Shown piece after piece: positions 25,624 to 33,358 of a DNA stretch of 64,000 nt. How positions within the stretch are numbered: the first letter of the stretch is position 1; every line of letters begins with the position of its first letter. Source of the DNA: Eubacteriales bacterium (GTDB taxonomy: Bacteria > Bacillota > Clostridia > Lachnospirales > Lachnospiraceae); the NCBI GenBank assembly GCA_030526715.1, contig JAUNCG010000002.1:25533-89532 (forward strand), written 5' to 3'. The translations under genes and the position numbers were made by a program. The notes under the pieces were generated by a model. That model did no database searches. It worked only from the letters and a program-made list of their open reading frames with translations, and had not been told where the DNA came from.

Positions 25624-26794
25624 AAACGGGAAAATATCAAAACAGGAGATGCGCAGTCTTCTGGTTCTGGGGTGGATCGGCAAACAGAGCCTGCTGTTTC
25701 CGATACTGCTGAAGTCTCTGTATGGATGGGAAAAGACGGCGGCGCTGCTGCTGAGTCTGGTGTGGATCGTTCTTTTTATATCGTTGCTGAAAAAGGTTAG
25801 AAAAAAAAGAGAAGCATCTATGCCGAAAGCGCATATGTATCTGATCGGAATCCCGTTTTTTTTCTATTTACTGAGCAATGAGCTGTATTTGATCCGTGTC
25901 ACGGCGCGGGTGAGCGCGGTATGTATTTTGCCGGAAACCGGTGAGACGGCACTGTGCCTCCTTTTGCTGTTTGCCGCATGGATGGCGGAGGTAGGAGATG
26001 CGCAGAAACGGGGACGCGCGGCACAGGCGCTGTATCCTGTCGTGCTGATCGCGTTGCTGACGCTGATGATAGCCGCTCTCTGGGGGATTCAGCCGACATA
26101 CCTGTGGAAAGCGCTGAACGGGAACACAGAGGACGCGGTGAAAATGCTGCCGCCGACGTGGAGCGCCGGAGCTGTGGCAGATCTCATACAGACCTCTCCG
26201 GCGCTTGCAAAAGGAATCGCCGTGACAGGCGCCAGCTTGCTGTTGGCGGCATCCTTTGCGGAAATGGAGCTCCTGCTGTTTGAAAATATGTATATAGATT
26301 GCAGGACGATGAGGGGAAGCGTATTGCGGGTCATGGGAAGCATGTGCCTGCTGACGATACTGATGATCGGTTCCTTTGGCGCGACGCCGTTGAACCGTCT
26401 GGAATGGCCGGTGCCGGTACTTATGAGCAGTGTGAAGCTGCCGGGAGATTTTCTGCAGCGCTGGGATGTGATATTTCTTGCCATACTGCTGTTTGGTCTG
26501 TTTACGGCGATAAGCAGTGGACTGCATGGCCTGCACAGGATCGCCGGAGAACTGCTTCCGCGGCATTTGATGAGATTGCGCAGACCGGAGGCGGCGGGAA
26601 TTCTGGTGCTGCTGTGCCTTATCGCAGTAGGAGAATATGAGCAGGCAGAATGGTTGTATCTGAAGCTGACGCTTTGCATCATCGTACCGGTGATGACAGC
26701 AGTGCTGCTGATCATATGGGGGATGAGAACCGGAAACGAAAAAGAAACGCATACAAAAACGGAAATACAGGACACAGGTGAGGCAGATAGATGA
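25613..26794 (+). CDS. GerB-type spore germination permease
   Basis: This 393-residue integral membrane protein has about ten hydrophobic segments and begins MFAENGKISKQEMRSLLVLG, typical of the spore-permease (APC-like) B subunits that bind germinant. The start at 25613 has GGGAGGG 6 bases before it and overlaps the A-subunit stop by 11 bases, so translation is coupled. The end is hydrophilic (GNEKETHTKTEIQDTGEADR). Sequence conservation looks low relative to well-known GerAB proteins, and the germinant cannot be predicted. Confidence 0.8.
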   Translation: MFAENGKISKQEMRSLLVLGWIGKQSLLFPILLKSLYGWEKTAALLLSLVWIVLFISLLKKVRKKREASMPKAHMYLIGIPFFFYLLSNELYLIRVTARVSAVCILPETGETALCLLLLFAAWMAEVGDAQKRGRAAQALYPVVLIALLTLMIAALWGIQPTYLWKALNGNTEDAVKMLPPTWSAGAVADLIQTSPALAKGIAVTGASLLLAASFAEMELLLFENMYIDCRTMRGSVLRVMGSMCLLTILMIGSFGATPLNRLEWPVPVLMSSVKLPGDFLQRWDVIFLAILLFGLFTAISSGLHGLHRIAGELLPRHLMRLRRPEAAGILVLLCLIAVGEYEQAEWLYLKLTLCIIVPVMTAVLLIIWGMRTGNEKETHTKTEIQDTGEADR

Positions 26795-26814
26795 TATGAG
26801 AAAAGGCGGGATAA

Positions 26815-27336
26815 ATGAAAATGAATAGAAAAATCGGATTTCGAAAAGGACTTTGGGCAGGTGCAATCTGGATACTCACAGTGCTGCTGCTCACCGGCTG
26901 CAGTGCCAGAGATCTGGAGGATCGGACATTTCCGCAGGCCATGGAGGTGGAACTGGTGGAACAGGAGCTGCAGGGAGGCTTCGGAGAGCATACGGTGAGA
27001 GGAAGCAGCCTGCAGGAGCTGATAGAACGCTATCAGGCAGAGAGTGACAAGTATGTGGATCTGGGGCATGTGAAGGTGCTGGTTCTCGGAACGCAATTGC
27101 TGGGACAGAAGGCACAGCTGCAAAGTCTGATGGAGGAAATGAATGCACAGCCTATACTCGCGCGGAATATACTGGTAGTGTCCTATAAATTTGCGGATGA
27201 GAAAAGCTGCCTGAAGAAGCTGGAAGAAAAAGGCATCGTTCCCGGAGAGTATCTGAGCGATCTCTACAAGAACAATCCCCAATATAAAAAACATGCGACG
27301 GCGACACTCGCTGAGGTGATCGCGGCAGTGCTATGA
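26815..27336 (+). CDS. GerC-like lipoprotein, short form
   Basis: The 173-residue protein has a signal sequence and lipobox (VLLLTGCSARDLEDRTFPQA), with the lipidated Cys near residue 30. What follows corresponds to the N-terminal domain of Ger(x)C lipoproteins (HVKVLVLGTQLLG and ARNILVVSYKFADE). Normal C subunits have about 350-400 residues; domains 2 and 3 are absent, and the reading frame ends cleanly. It follows the B gene by 20 bases. The protein may be a natural minimal form, or a truncation. Confidence 0.75.
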   Translation: MKMNRKIGFRKGLWAGAIWILTVLLLTGCSARDLEDRTFPQAMEVELVEQELQGGFGEHTVRGSSLQELIERYQAESDKYVDLGHVKVLVLGTQLLGQKAQLQSLMEEMNAQPILARNILVVSYKFADEKSCLKKLEEKGIVPGEYLSDLYKNNPQYKKHATATLAEVIAAVL

Positions 27337-27339
27337 ACG

Positions 27340-27849
27340 TCAGCTATTTTCCAAAAGAGCCTTCTCGATGGAATGCACAACATTGCGCACATTGCTGTCA
27401 CGCAGTTCAATGGTCAGATGCGCATAGCGCTCATAGAGAGGAACCCGCTCATCATAGAGCTCGCGCAGGGATTGACCCGGTCGAAAGGTAACTCCGCGTT
27501 TCGTAAGATCGCCGAGACGGTTGGCGATCGTAGGATAATCCGCCTTCAGATATACGACGGTACTGATCTCGCGCAGATGACGCATGGCCGCGTCGCTGTA
27601 TACGGCGCTGCCACCGGTGGCGATGACGGCATGGGACACCTGAATATTGCTGTTCACACGCTCCTCCACCCGGGCGAAGCCCTCATGTCCCTGAGCTTCG
27701 ATGATCTGCCACAGCAGCAGCCCTTCTTCCTTTTGAATAAGAAGATCAGAATCGATAAAATCATAGCCGAGCACCTTGGCGAGCACGACGCCTACGGTAC
27801 TTTTTCCTGCGCCCGGCATACCGATGAGGGTTACGTTATTTTTATTCAT
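27340..27849 (-). CDS. aroK: Shikimate kinase
   Basis: This 169-residue kinase phosphorylates shikimate in aromatic amino-acid synthesis. The P-loop GMPGAGKST spans residues 10-18. The substrate-binding Asp lies in DFIDSDLLIQ (about 30-39). EGFARVEERV, ATGGSAVY (Walker B-like GG) and the lid ANRLGDLTKRGVTFRPGQS are all present. Length is normal. The ATG at 27849 has AAAGGATTTTTT before it. It is convergent with the ger operon and divergent from the SGNH gene. No other aro genes are present here. Confidence 0.94.
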   Translation of the reverse strand: MNKNNVTLIGMPGAGKSTVGVVLAKVLGYDFIDSDLLIQKEEGLLLWQIIEAQGHEGFARVEERVNSNIQVSHAVIATGGSAVYSDAAMRHLREISTVVYLKADYPTIANRLGDLTKRGVTFRPGQSLRELYDERVPLYERYAHLTIELRDSNVRNVVHSIEKALLENS

Positions 27850-27889
27850 AAAAAATCCTTTCGTAAAAATATGTTTTGTTTCGTTTGCT

Positions 27890-27919
27890 ATTATATCAAA
27901 AAAGACTTGACAACCGCAA
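27890..27919 (-). promoter_or_regulatory. Sigma-A promoter of aroK
   Basis: On the minus strand TTGCGG (27914-27919) and TATAAT (27890-27895) are 18 bp apart. It overlaps the promoter proposed for the SGNH gene. Confidence 0.6.
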
Positions 27920-27936
27920 GGGGGGGGTGGGATAAA
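27907..27936 (+). promoter_or_regulatory. Possible SGNH-gene promoter with G-tract spacer
   Basis: TTGACA (27907-27912) matches the -35 consensus. GATAAA (27931-27936), 18 bp downstream, is a plausible -10. The spacer contains eight consecutive G (27920-27927), then T and GGG. Confidence 0.4.
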
Positions 27937-27982
27937 GTATAGGATGAACATAAAGAGAAAAGCGTTATAAGGAAGGGTAGAT

Positions 27983-28741
27983 ATGAAAAAGAAATGGTTT
28001 GGTATCGTGATCTGTATAGCAGTCCTCATAATGTGTATGCCATCGGCAGCGATCGCAAACAACCGGACTTCGATATTATTCATCGGGAACAGCCTTACAT
28101 TTCGCAGTAATTTTGTGGGTCAGTTTCGCTCGGTTTGCAAAAGCGCGGGGAAGAAGGTGTGGGTGGACAGCTACGCGGTGGGAGGAAGCTATTTTTCAAA
28201 GTATGCGAATCGCTCCACGACCGTCGGCCGACAGGCATATCAGAAGATCCATTCGCGTAAATGGAATTATGTAGTGCTTCAGGAGAACACGGACTGGATC
28301 ACAGCGAGACCGGGCAGAAGCAAAAAAGCCGCGAAGACATTGATACGCTGGATCCGCGAGAAGAGCCCGGATGCACAGATCATCTATAATGCATCATGGG
28401 CGTATAAGCACGGATACCGGATGTTTGGAGAATTTTATACATTTTCCAAGAACCAGTCCCTACTGAATAAAAACTACCGGATGCTTCAGGAAAAGTTCGG
28501 AGGAACCGTTGCCTACACCGGGAATGCATTTCGCAAATATAGAAAAAAATATAGCACTCCGGCGCTCTATGTCAGCGACAACAACCATCCCACGACCGGC
28601 GGAGCCTATCTGGCAGCCTGCACGATATACGCGACTATGTTCGGTTCCACGGACGGGATCACCTATCGGGGAAGCTGCAGTGCGAAGACGGCCCGGCATA
28701 TGAGACAGATCGCCGAGAGCGTATGTGAGCAGGTTCCGTGA
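27983..28741 (+). CDS. Secreted SGNH/GDSL-like hydrolase
   Basis: This 252-residue protein has a signal peptide (about 1-25, MKKKWFGIVICIAVL...AAIA). Block I of the SGNH hydrolases is ILFIGNSLTFRSNF, with the serine nucleophile at about residue 37. Other blocks are YAVGGSYFSKYA (the glycine block), a VVLQENTDW block, and YVSDNNHPTTGGAYLAA with the Asp/His pair (about residues 198-201). The fold suggests an extracellular esterase or deacetylase on carbohydrate or wall substrates; the substrate is not evident. The start follows AAGGAAGGG. It stands alone between aroK and the lipid operon. Confidence 0.82.
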   Translation: MKKKWFGIVICIAVLIMCMPSAAIANNRTSILFIGNSLTFRSNFVGQFRSVCKSAGKKVWVDSYAVGGSYFSKYANRSTTVGRQAYQKIHSRKWNYVVLQENTDWITARPGRSKKAAKTLIRWIREKSPDAQIIYNASWAYKHGYRMFGEFYTFSKNQSLLNKNYRMLQEKFGGTVAYTGNAFRKYRKKYSTPALYVSDNNHPTTGGAYLAACTIYATMFGSTDGITYRGSCSAKTARHMRQIAESVCEQVP

Positions 28742-28878
28742 AAAGCTTGTAAGAAAAAAGAGTGTGGTGAGCTGATGAATGACCGTCTTCTCTGGGATCC
28801 AATAAAAGCTATGCATCGACTGCGAAAGCTTTAGGAATTGAAGATAAAAAGTCTGGGCAGCTAAGAGAGGTAGAGGAC

Positions 28879-28923
28879 GAAAGGTCTGTGAACGGATAAA
28901 AATATTCCGTTTGCAGACCTTTC
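28879..28923 (+). terminator. Near-perfect hairpin between the SGNH gene and the lipid operon
   Basis: GAAAGGTCTG...GAACGGA and TCCGTT...CAGACCTTTC form an 18-bp stem around an AT-rich loop. There is no clear T-run, so it may be a terminator or a processed RNA hairpin. The rest of 28742-28966 shows no gene. Confidence 0.5.
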
Positions 28924-28979
28924 TGTGGTTGTTGAGAACGCTTTTTTATGATACACTGAAACAAGATTGCGGGAGGAGT

Positions 28980-28997
28980 ATGGAATATTTGGAATGA
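28980..28997 (+). CDS. Five-codon minicistron (MEYLE) coupled to the PAP2 gene
   Basis: GGGAGGAG (28971-28978) stands directly before ATG 28980. The tiny frame ends in TGA at 28995-28997, which overlaps ATG 28994 of the PAP2 gene as ATGA. The only strong ribosome binding site here thus serves the minicistron, and the PAP2 gene would be reached by coupled re-initiation. This is inference from spacing. Confidence 0.4.
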   Translation: MEYLE

Positions 28998-29644
28998 AAA
29001 AAGAGAAAACGCTGAGTAGGAGGCTGAACAGGCTTTTGCCAACGTACAGTATGGTTCCTCTGGTGACCGTTGTCCTGATGAATTTAATTGCGTATTTTGG
29101 GACAAGACTATTTACAACACAGATGTATCATCACAGCATGAAGCTGTTTATAGATGACTATATTCCATTAAACACTTGGTTTATTTATGTATATATTCTG
29201 GCGTATATTCAGTGGATCATCGGCTTTTGGCTGATAGCGAGAGAAGAAAAAAGGTTTTGTTATCGGATATTGTACGGAGAAGTGATCGCCAAGATACTCT
29301 GTATGCTGTGCTTTATCTTTTATCCGACGACGATCGATCGTCCGGTGATCGTGGGGAATGATATTGCGGATGTACTGACGCGGATGATCTATGAGATGGA
29401 TGCACCGGACAATCTGTTTCCGTCCATCCACTGTCTGGAGAGCTATATCTGCTTTCGTGCAGCGCTGGGGATGAAGAAGCGTTCGGGATGGTATATCGCC
29501 GTGAACTTTGTGTTTTCTGCGCTGGTTTTTGCTTCAACGGTGTGTTTAAAGCAGCATGTTGCGGTAGATATGATCGGAGCGGTGCTGGCGGCTGAGCTTG
29601 GAATTATGATATCCGGGATCTGGATCAAGGTAAAGGAACGATAA
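28994..29644 (+). CDS. PAP2-superfamily membrane phosphatase
   Basis: The 216-residue protein has about six hydrophobic segments and PAP2 motifs: NLFPSIHCLESY (motif 2 Ser-x-His) and VCLKQHVAVDMIGAVLAAE (motif 3 with the catalytic His and Asp). Motif 1 (KxxxxxxRP) is represented only by TTIDRPV. Members dephosphorylate lipids such as phosphatidic acid or undecaprenyl pyrophosphate. Here, next to pssA and psd, a lipid substrate is likely. Translation from TTG 28967 is possible but lacks a ribosome binding site. It begins a four-gene operon. Confidence 0.8.
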   Translation: MKKEKTLSRRLNRLLPTYSMVPLVTVVLMNLIAYFGTRLFTTQMYHHSMKLFIDDYIPLNTWFIYVYILAYIQWIIGFWLIAREEKRFCYRILYGEVIAKILCMLCFIFYPTTIDRPVIVGNDIADVLTRMIYEMDAPDNLFPSIHCLESYICFRAALGMKKRSGWYIAVNFVFSALVFASTVCLKQHVAVDMIGAVLAAELGIMISGIWIKVKER

Positions 29645-29647
29645 TTT

Positions 29648-30694
29648 ATGGGCAAGAAAAGAATCATGTGGAGCTGCGCATCGCTACTGATCGCGGTGCT
29701 GAGCGTCTGGCTGATCACACTGCAGAGCAGGAGCTTCTCGGTGGAGATCCTTCTGGAACAGATAGAGCAGATGAACAAATTCTGGCTGTGTATGGCTTTT
29801 GTGTCTACGTTCGGATTTATCTGGTTTGAGGGATATGCGCTTGTGCGGATCGTCAGACGGCTGGGCTATGCCTCGAGCGGTCTGCAGGGGACGCTTTACG
29901 GTGCGGCGGATGTTTATTTTTCCGCTATCACACCTTCGGCTTCCGGTGGACAGCCGGCGAGCGCATATTTTATGATGAGAGACGGGATGAGTGGTCCGGC
30001 GGTGACGACGGCGCTGCTGTTGAATCTAATCATGTACAGTCTGGCGCTTTTGACGCTGGGGATACCGTGTCTGATCTTTGGGGAGGTCGTGTTCGTTCAA
30101 ATGTCATGGCTGTCTAAGCTGCTGATAGGAATCGGCGGGGTAGTTCTGGTAGCGTTAACGGTCATTTTTTATCTGTTGCTTTTTCGGGCAGAGCTGCTGT
30201 ACGGAATCTGCAATTTTTTTCTGAAGCAGCTGGAACGGGTACGGCTGGTCCGGCATGGGGAGAGACGCAGAGAAAAGCTGAATCATACGATACATGACTA
30301 TCGGCTGTGCGCGCAGATGATTGCGAAAAATAAAGGGATGCTCGCAGAAGCCTTTGGGCTGAATGTGCTGCAGAGGCTATCTCAGATGGGGGTCTCCTTT
30401 ATGGTATTTATGGCGCTGGGCCGAGGACTGAAGCAGGCGGTCACGGCGATGGTCGTGCAGTGCTTTGTAGCGCTTGGCTCGAACAGTGTGCCGATTCCGG
30501 GAGGCATGGGCGCCGCAGATTATCTGATGCTCGACGGACTGAAAGCGCTGGTCGGTTCGAAGGCCGATGTGAATATACAGCTGCTTTGCAGAGGAATTAC
30601 GTTTTACAGCAGTGTACTTCTCGGAGGCATCATTGTACTTGTAGGATATTTTGTAGGGAAGAATAAGAAAAATAGGGAGAAAGCTTTATGTTAG
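29648..30694 (+). CDS. LPG synthase/flippase-like transmembrane protein (UPF0104)
   Basis: The 348-residue protein has about eight hydrophobic segments and matches the lysylphosphatidylglycerol synthase transmembrane family (the flippase half of MprF). Motifs include SAITPSASGGQPASAYFMMRDG (about residues 97-118) and SVPIPGGMGAADYLMLDGL (about 279-297). It lacks the soluble aminoacyl-transferase domain of MprF, so it is more likely to move a phospholipid across the membrane. It starts 3 bases after the PAP2 gene and overlaps pssA by 7 bases. Which lipid it moves is not shown. Confidence 0.82.
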   Translation: MGKKRIMWSCASLLIAVLSVWLITLQSRSFSVEILLEQIEQMNKFWLCMAFVSTFGFIWFEGYALVRIVRRLGYASSGLQGTLYGAADVYFSAITPSASGGQPASAYFMMRDGMSGPAVTTALLLNLIMYSLALLTLGIPCLIFGEVVFVQMSWLSKLLIGIGGVVLVALTVIFYLLLFRAELLYGICNFFLKQLERVRLVRHGERRREKLNHTIHDYRLCAQMIAKNKGMLAEAFGLNVLQRLSQMGVSFMVFMALGRGLKQAVTAMVVQCFVALGSNSVPIPGGMGAADYLMLDGLKALVGSKADVNIQLLCRGITFYSSVLLGGIIVLVGYFVGKNKKNREKALC

Positions 30695-31383
30695 GATTTT
30701 ATGATTATACGGTATGGCTGACATATTTATCGCTGATCTCAGCGGGAACAGGAATCATTGTGTGCCTCAATGGCAGCGGACATCCTTTTTTGGGAGTGTT
30801 TTTTCTGCTGATCTGTGGGCTGTGCGACGCCTTTGACGGGCGGGTTGCGAGAACCAAAAAGAACCGCACACAGATGGAGAAGAATTTCGGGATACAGATC
30901 GATTCGTTGGCGGATATGGTGGCATTTGGTGTACTTCCGGCCTGCATCGGGAATGCGATGATCCGTGTGCTGCCGAGTCTGCCGGAGATTACCAGAATGC
31001 GCACGCAGAAGATGACAGAGTTCCCTTATTATGTGATCTGTGTCATGATCCTGATCTTCTATATGCTGATGGCGTTGATACGTCTGGCGTATTTTAATGT
31101 GACGGAGGAAGAACGGCAGACGCAGGAGACGGAGGGCAGAAAATACTATGAAGGACTGCCGGTGACTTCCTCAGCGTTGATTTTTCCGCTGATCCTCACA
31201 ATGCAGTACATATTGCCGATGGATGTGACACCGGCATATTTCCTGATGCTGATCGCGGTCGGCTGTGCTTTTGTATCGAAGATCAAGGTTCCGAAGCCGG
31301 GGCTGCGCGGTATTTTGACGATGGTTGCCGTAGGCTGTTTGGATTTTCTGCTTCTTGTCTGGAGAAGCGGGATTCTTAGATAG
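30688..31383 (+). CDS. pssA: CDP-diacylglycerol--serine O-phosphatidyltransferase
   Basis: This 231-residue membrane enzyme makes phosphatidylserine from CDP-diacylglycerol and serine. The CDP-alcohol phosphotransferase signature D-x2-DG-x2-AR...G-x3-D-x3-D is complete in CDAFDGRVAR...FGIQIDSLAD (about residues 46-75). Five or six hydrophobic segments follow. The first gene of the PE pair, it overlaps the flippase-like gene by 7 bases and lies 9 bases before psd, which decarboxylates its product. It is assigned to serine rather than glycerol-phosphate because of the adjoining psd. ATG 30688 has AGGGAG before it. Confidence 0.92.
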   Translation: MLGFYDYTVWLTYLSLISAGTGIIVCLNGSGHPFLGVFFLLICGLCDAFDGRVARTKKNRTQMEKNFGIQIDSLADMVAFGVLPACIGNAMIRVLPSLPEITRMRTQKMTEFPYYVICVMILIFYMLMALIRLAYFNVTEEERQTQETEGRKYYEGLPVTSSALIFPLILTMQYILPMDVTPAYFLMLIAVGCAFVSKIKVPKPGLRGILTMVAVGCLDFLLLVWRSGILR

Positions 31384-31392
31384 GAGATCGAT

Positions 31393-32217
31393 ATGCTGCA
31401 TTTTTTATATGAGACAGTACCGGGACGAAGTATATTGAAGTTCCTGACGATGCCTTGGATTTCCAGAGTCAGCGGAGCCGTTCTGGATCATCCGGTATCC
31501 AGAGTACTTATTCCGCGTTTTATAAAGCAAAATCAGATTGATATGAGGGAATTTATCCCTACGGATTACAAGAGCTTCAATGAGTTCTTCTGTCGTCGGA
31601 TCCGGCCGGAGAGGCGACCGATCGACCGGGAGGGCTCTTCATTGATCGCTCCGTGTGACGGTCTGCTCAGCATTTATAGGATCAAAGAGGGGCTGGTCGT
31701 TCCTGTTAAGCAGAGCAGATATTCCGTGGCTGATTTGCTCGGGGATGAAGAGCTGGCGCGCAGATATGAGGGAGGCACCTGTCTGGTATTTCGACTCTGC
31801 GTGAACCACTATCACAGATATGCTTATGTGGATGACGGGCGAAAGACTGAAAACGTCCATATTGCCGGACGTCTTCATACGGTTCGTCCGATCGCTTTGC
31901 GGCAGGTACCGGTATTTACGGAGAATGCAAGAGAGTATACGCTGATCCATACAGATCATTTTGGCGATGTGGTGCAGATGGAGGTCGGAGCCATGCTGGT
32001 AGGCAGGATTTGCAACCATATGGGAGCGGGGATCGTGAGAAGAGGTGGGGAGAAGGGCTATTTCCAGTACGGAGGATCTACGGTCATCCTTCTGCTTCAA
32101 AAGGAGAAAGCGCGGTTTTCAAAGAAGCTCTATCAGGCGACAGCGGATGAGATCGAGATTCCGGTAAAGATGGGACAGAGAATATCGGTAGCTTCGCAGC
32201 AGGTGCGCGGGCAGTGA
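31393..32217 (+). CDS. psd: Phosphatidylserine decarboxylase proenzyme
   Basis: The 274-residue proenzyme converts phosphatidylserine to phosphatidylethanolamine. It self-cleaves within a (L/G)GST motif, seen here as YGGSTVILL with the pyruvoyl-forming Ser at about residue 229. Other conserved parts are FNEFFCRRIRPERRP, LIAPCDGLLSIY, and LCVNHYHRYAYVDDG with the catalytic His. Length is typical of the shorter (non-E. coli) bacterial forms. TAGGAG overlaps the end of pssA. The gene completes a PAP2, flippase-like, pssA, psd operon. Confidence 0.95.
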   Translation: MLHFLYETVPGRSILKFLTMPWISRVSGAVLDHPVSRVLIPRFIKQNQIDMREFIPTDYKSFNEFFCRRIRPERRPIDREGSSLIAPCDGLLSIYRIKEGLVVPVKQSRYSVADLLGDEELARRYEGGTCLVFRLCVNHYHRYAYVDDGRKTENVHIAGRLHTVRPIALRQVPVFTENAREYTLIHTDHFGDVVQMEVGAMLVGRICNHMGAGIVRRGGEKGYFQYGGSTVILLLQKEKARFSKKLYQATADEIEIPVKMGQRISVASQQVRGQ

Positions 32218-32249
32218 GAGGAGCGGCTACATGAAGATAAGAGAAGAAT

Positions 32250-33149
32250 ATGCGTAATATATATGAAAAAAAGAGGCTGAAGGTCATATGGATCATGATG
32301 GCTGTGATCGCGCTGATGTTCATTGCGGTGGGCTATGTTTTCGGTCAGAGCCGGTGTACCGTTACCCAGTACGGAGATATATCGGGAAATCAGGGACAGT
32401 TTTATGTGATCAGGAATCCGCAGGGGCTGATCTTGGTGGACGGTGGCTGGGCTGCAAATGAAGAGCAGGTACGCTCCGTCCTGAAAAAGAATGGAAACCA
32501 TGTGTCGGCATGGATCCTGACACACCCGCATCCGGATCATATGGGAGCCTTTAATGAGATCTGGCAGAATCCGGATGGGATCGAGATCGATGAGGTATAC
32601 ACGATCAATCTGGACTATGAGCTTTACAAAAAGTATGCCAGAGAATGGGATGAATTCGATATTTTTGATACATTCGTGAATATCACGGCGGGAGATGAAA
32701 GGATCCATTATCTCTATGCCGGAGATGAGCTGGAGCTGATTGGGCTTCAGATGAAGGTGTTGCATGCCTATGATGACGAAGTGCCAAAGCTCAGTAAGGA
32801 TCTGGCCAATGACGGCTCTATGATGTTCCGGCTGACGAATGAGAAGGAGAGCTTTCTGTTTTGCGCGGATGTCGGCAAGAAGATGAGTAAGCGTATCAGA
32901 AAGATGTACGGTGAGTTTTTGAAGTGCGATTACATACAGATGGGGCATCATGGCAACGGAGGACTTTCGGCAAAGTTCTATCGGCAGACGCAACCGAAGG
33001 CAGCGTTTTTTGACGCACCACCGTGGTTGATGCATCCGCAGGACGAGAGCCTTGGATATACGACGCCGGAAAATGCAGATCTGATGGAATCCATGGGGGC
33101 AAAGATCTACGATTATCAGACCGCGCCCAATGAGATCGTTTTAAAATAA
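32250..33149 (+). CDS. Membrane-anchored MBL-fold hydrolase
   Basis: The 299-residue protein has an N-terminal transmembrane helix (about residues 10-31) and an extracellular-facing metallo-beta-lactamase fold. The metal motif is THPHPDHMG (about 91-99), and later ligands lie in FCADVGKK and MGHHGNGG (HxHGH-like, about 230-237). It resembles the hydrolase domain of ComEC-type proteins rather than beta-lactamases. Its substrate is unknown. It starts 32 bases after psd and may belong to that operon. A strong terminator follows. Confidence 0.82.
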   Translation: MRNIYEKKRLKVIWIMMAVIALMFIAVGYVFGQSRCTVTQYGDISGNQGQFYVIRNPQGLILVDGGWAANEEQVRSVLKKNGNHVSAWILTHPHPDHMGAFNEIWQNPDGIEIDEVYTINLDYELYKKYAREWDEFDIFDTFVNITAGDERIHYLYAGDELELIGLQMKVLHAYDDEVPKLSKDLANDGSMMFRLTNEKESFLFCADVGKKMSKRIRKMYGEFLKCDYIQMGHHGNGGLSAKFYRQTQPKAAFFDAPPWLMHPQDESLGYTTPENADLMESMGAKIYDYQTAPNEIVLK

Positions 33150-33172
33150 TTCATAGTAATGAAGAAATACAG

Positions 33173-33207
33173 AACCTCCGGAGCGAATGGTGCTTCGGAG
33201 GTTTTAT
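33173..33207 (+). terminator. Terminator after the MBL-fold gene
   Basis: AACCTCCGGAGC and GCTTCGGAGGTT arms around GAATGGT, followed by TTAT. Confidence 0.85.
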
Positions 33208-33210
33208 TGC

Positions 33211-33239
33211 TTGACAGAAGGTTATGTGCATGATATGCT
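33211..33239 (+). promoter_or_regulatory. Sigma-A promoter of the amino-acid ABC transporter
   Basis: TTGACA (33211-33216) and TATGCT (33234-33239) are 17 bp apart, about 120 bases before the first gene. The leader shows no riboswitch that I recognise. Confidence 0.65.
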
Positions 33240-33358
33240 ATACGAGATTTCACTGATTTAACATAGTAGAGTGAGAACGTGATAAATCAAAATGGGAAGT
33301 AGTGAAGCGGATGATGAATATCTGCTGGACGACGAAGAATATTCAGGAGGATACGAGT

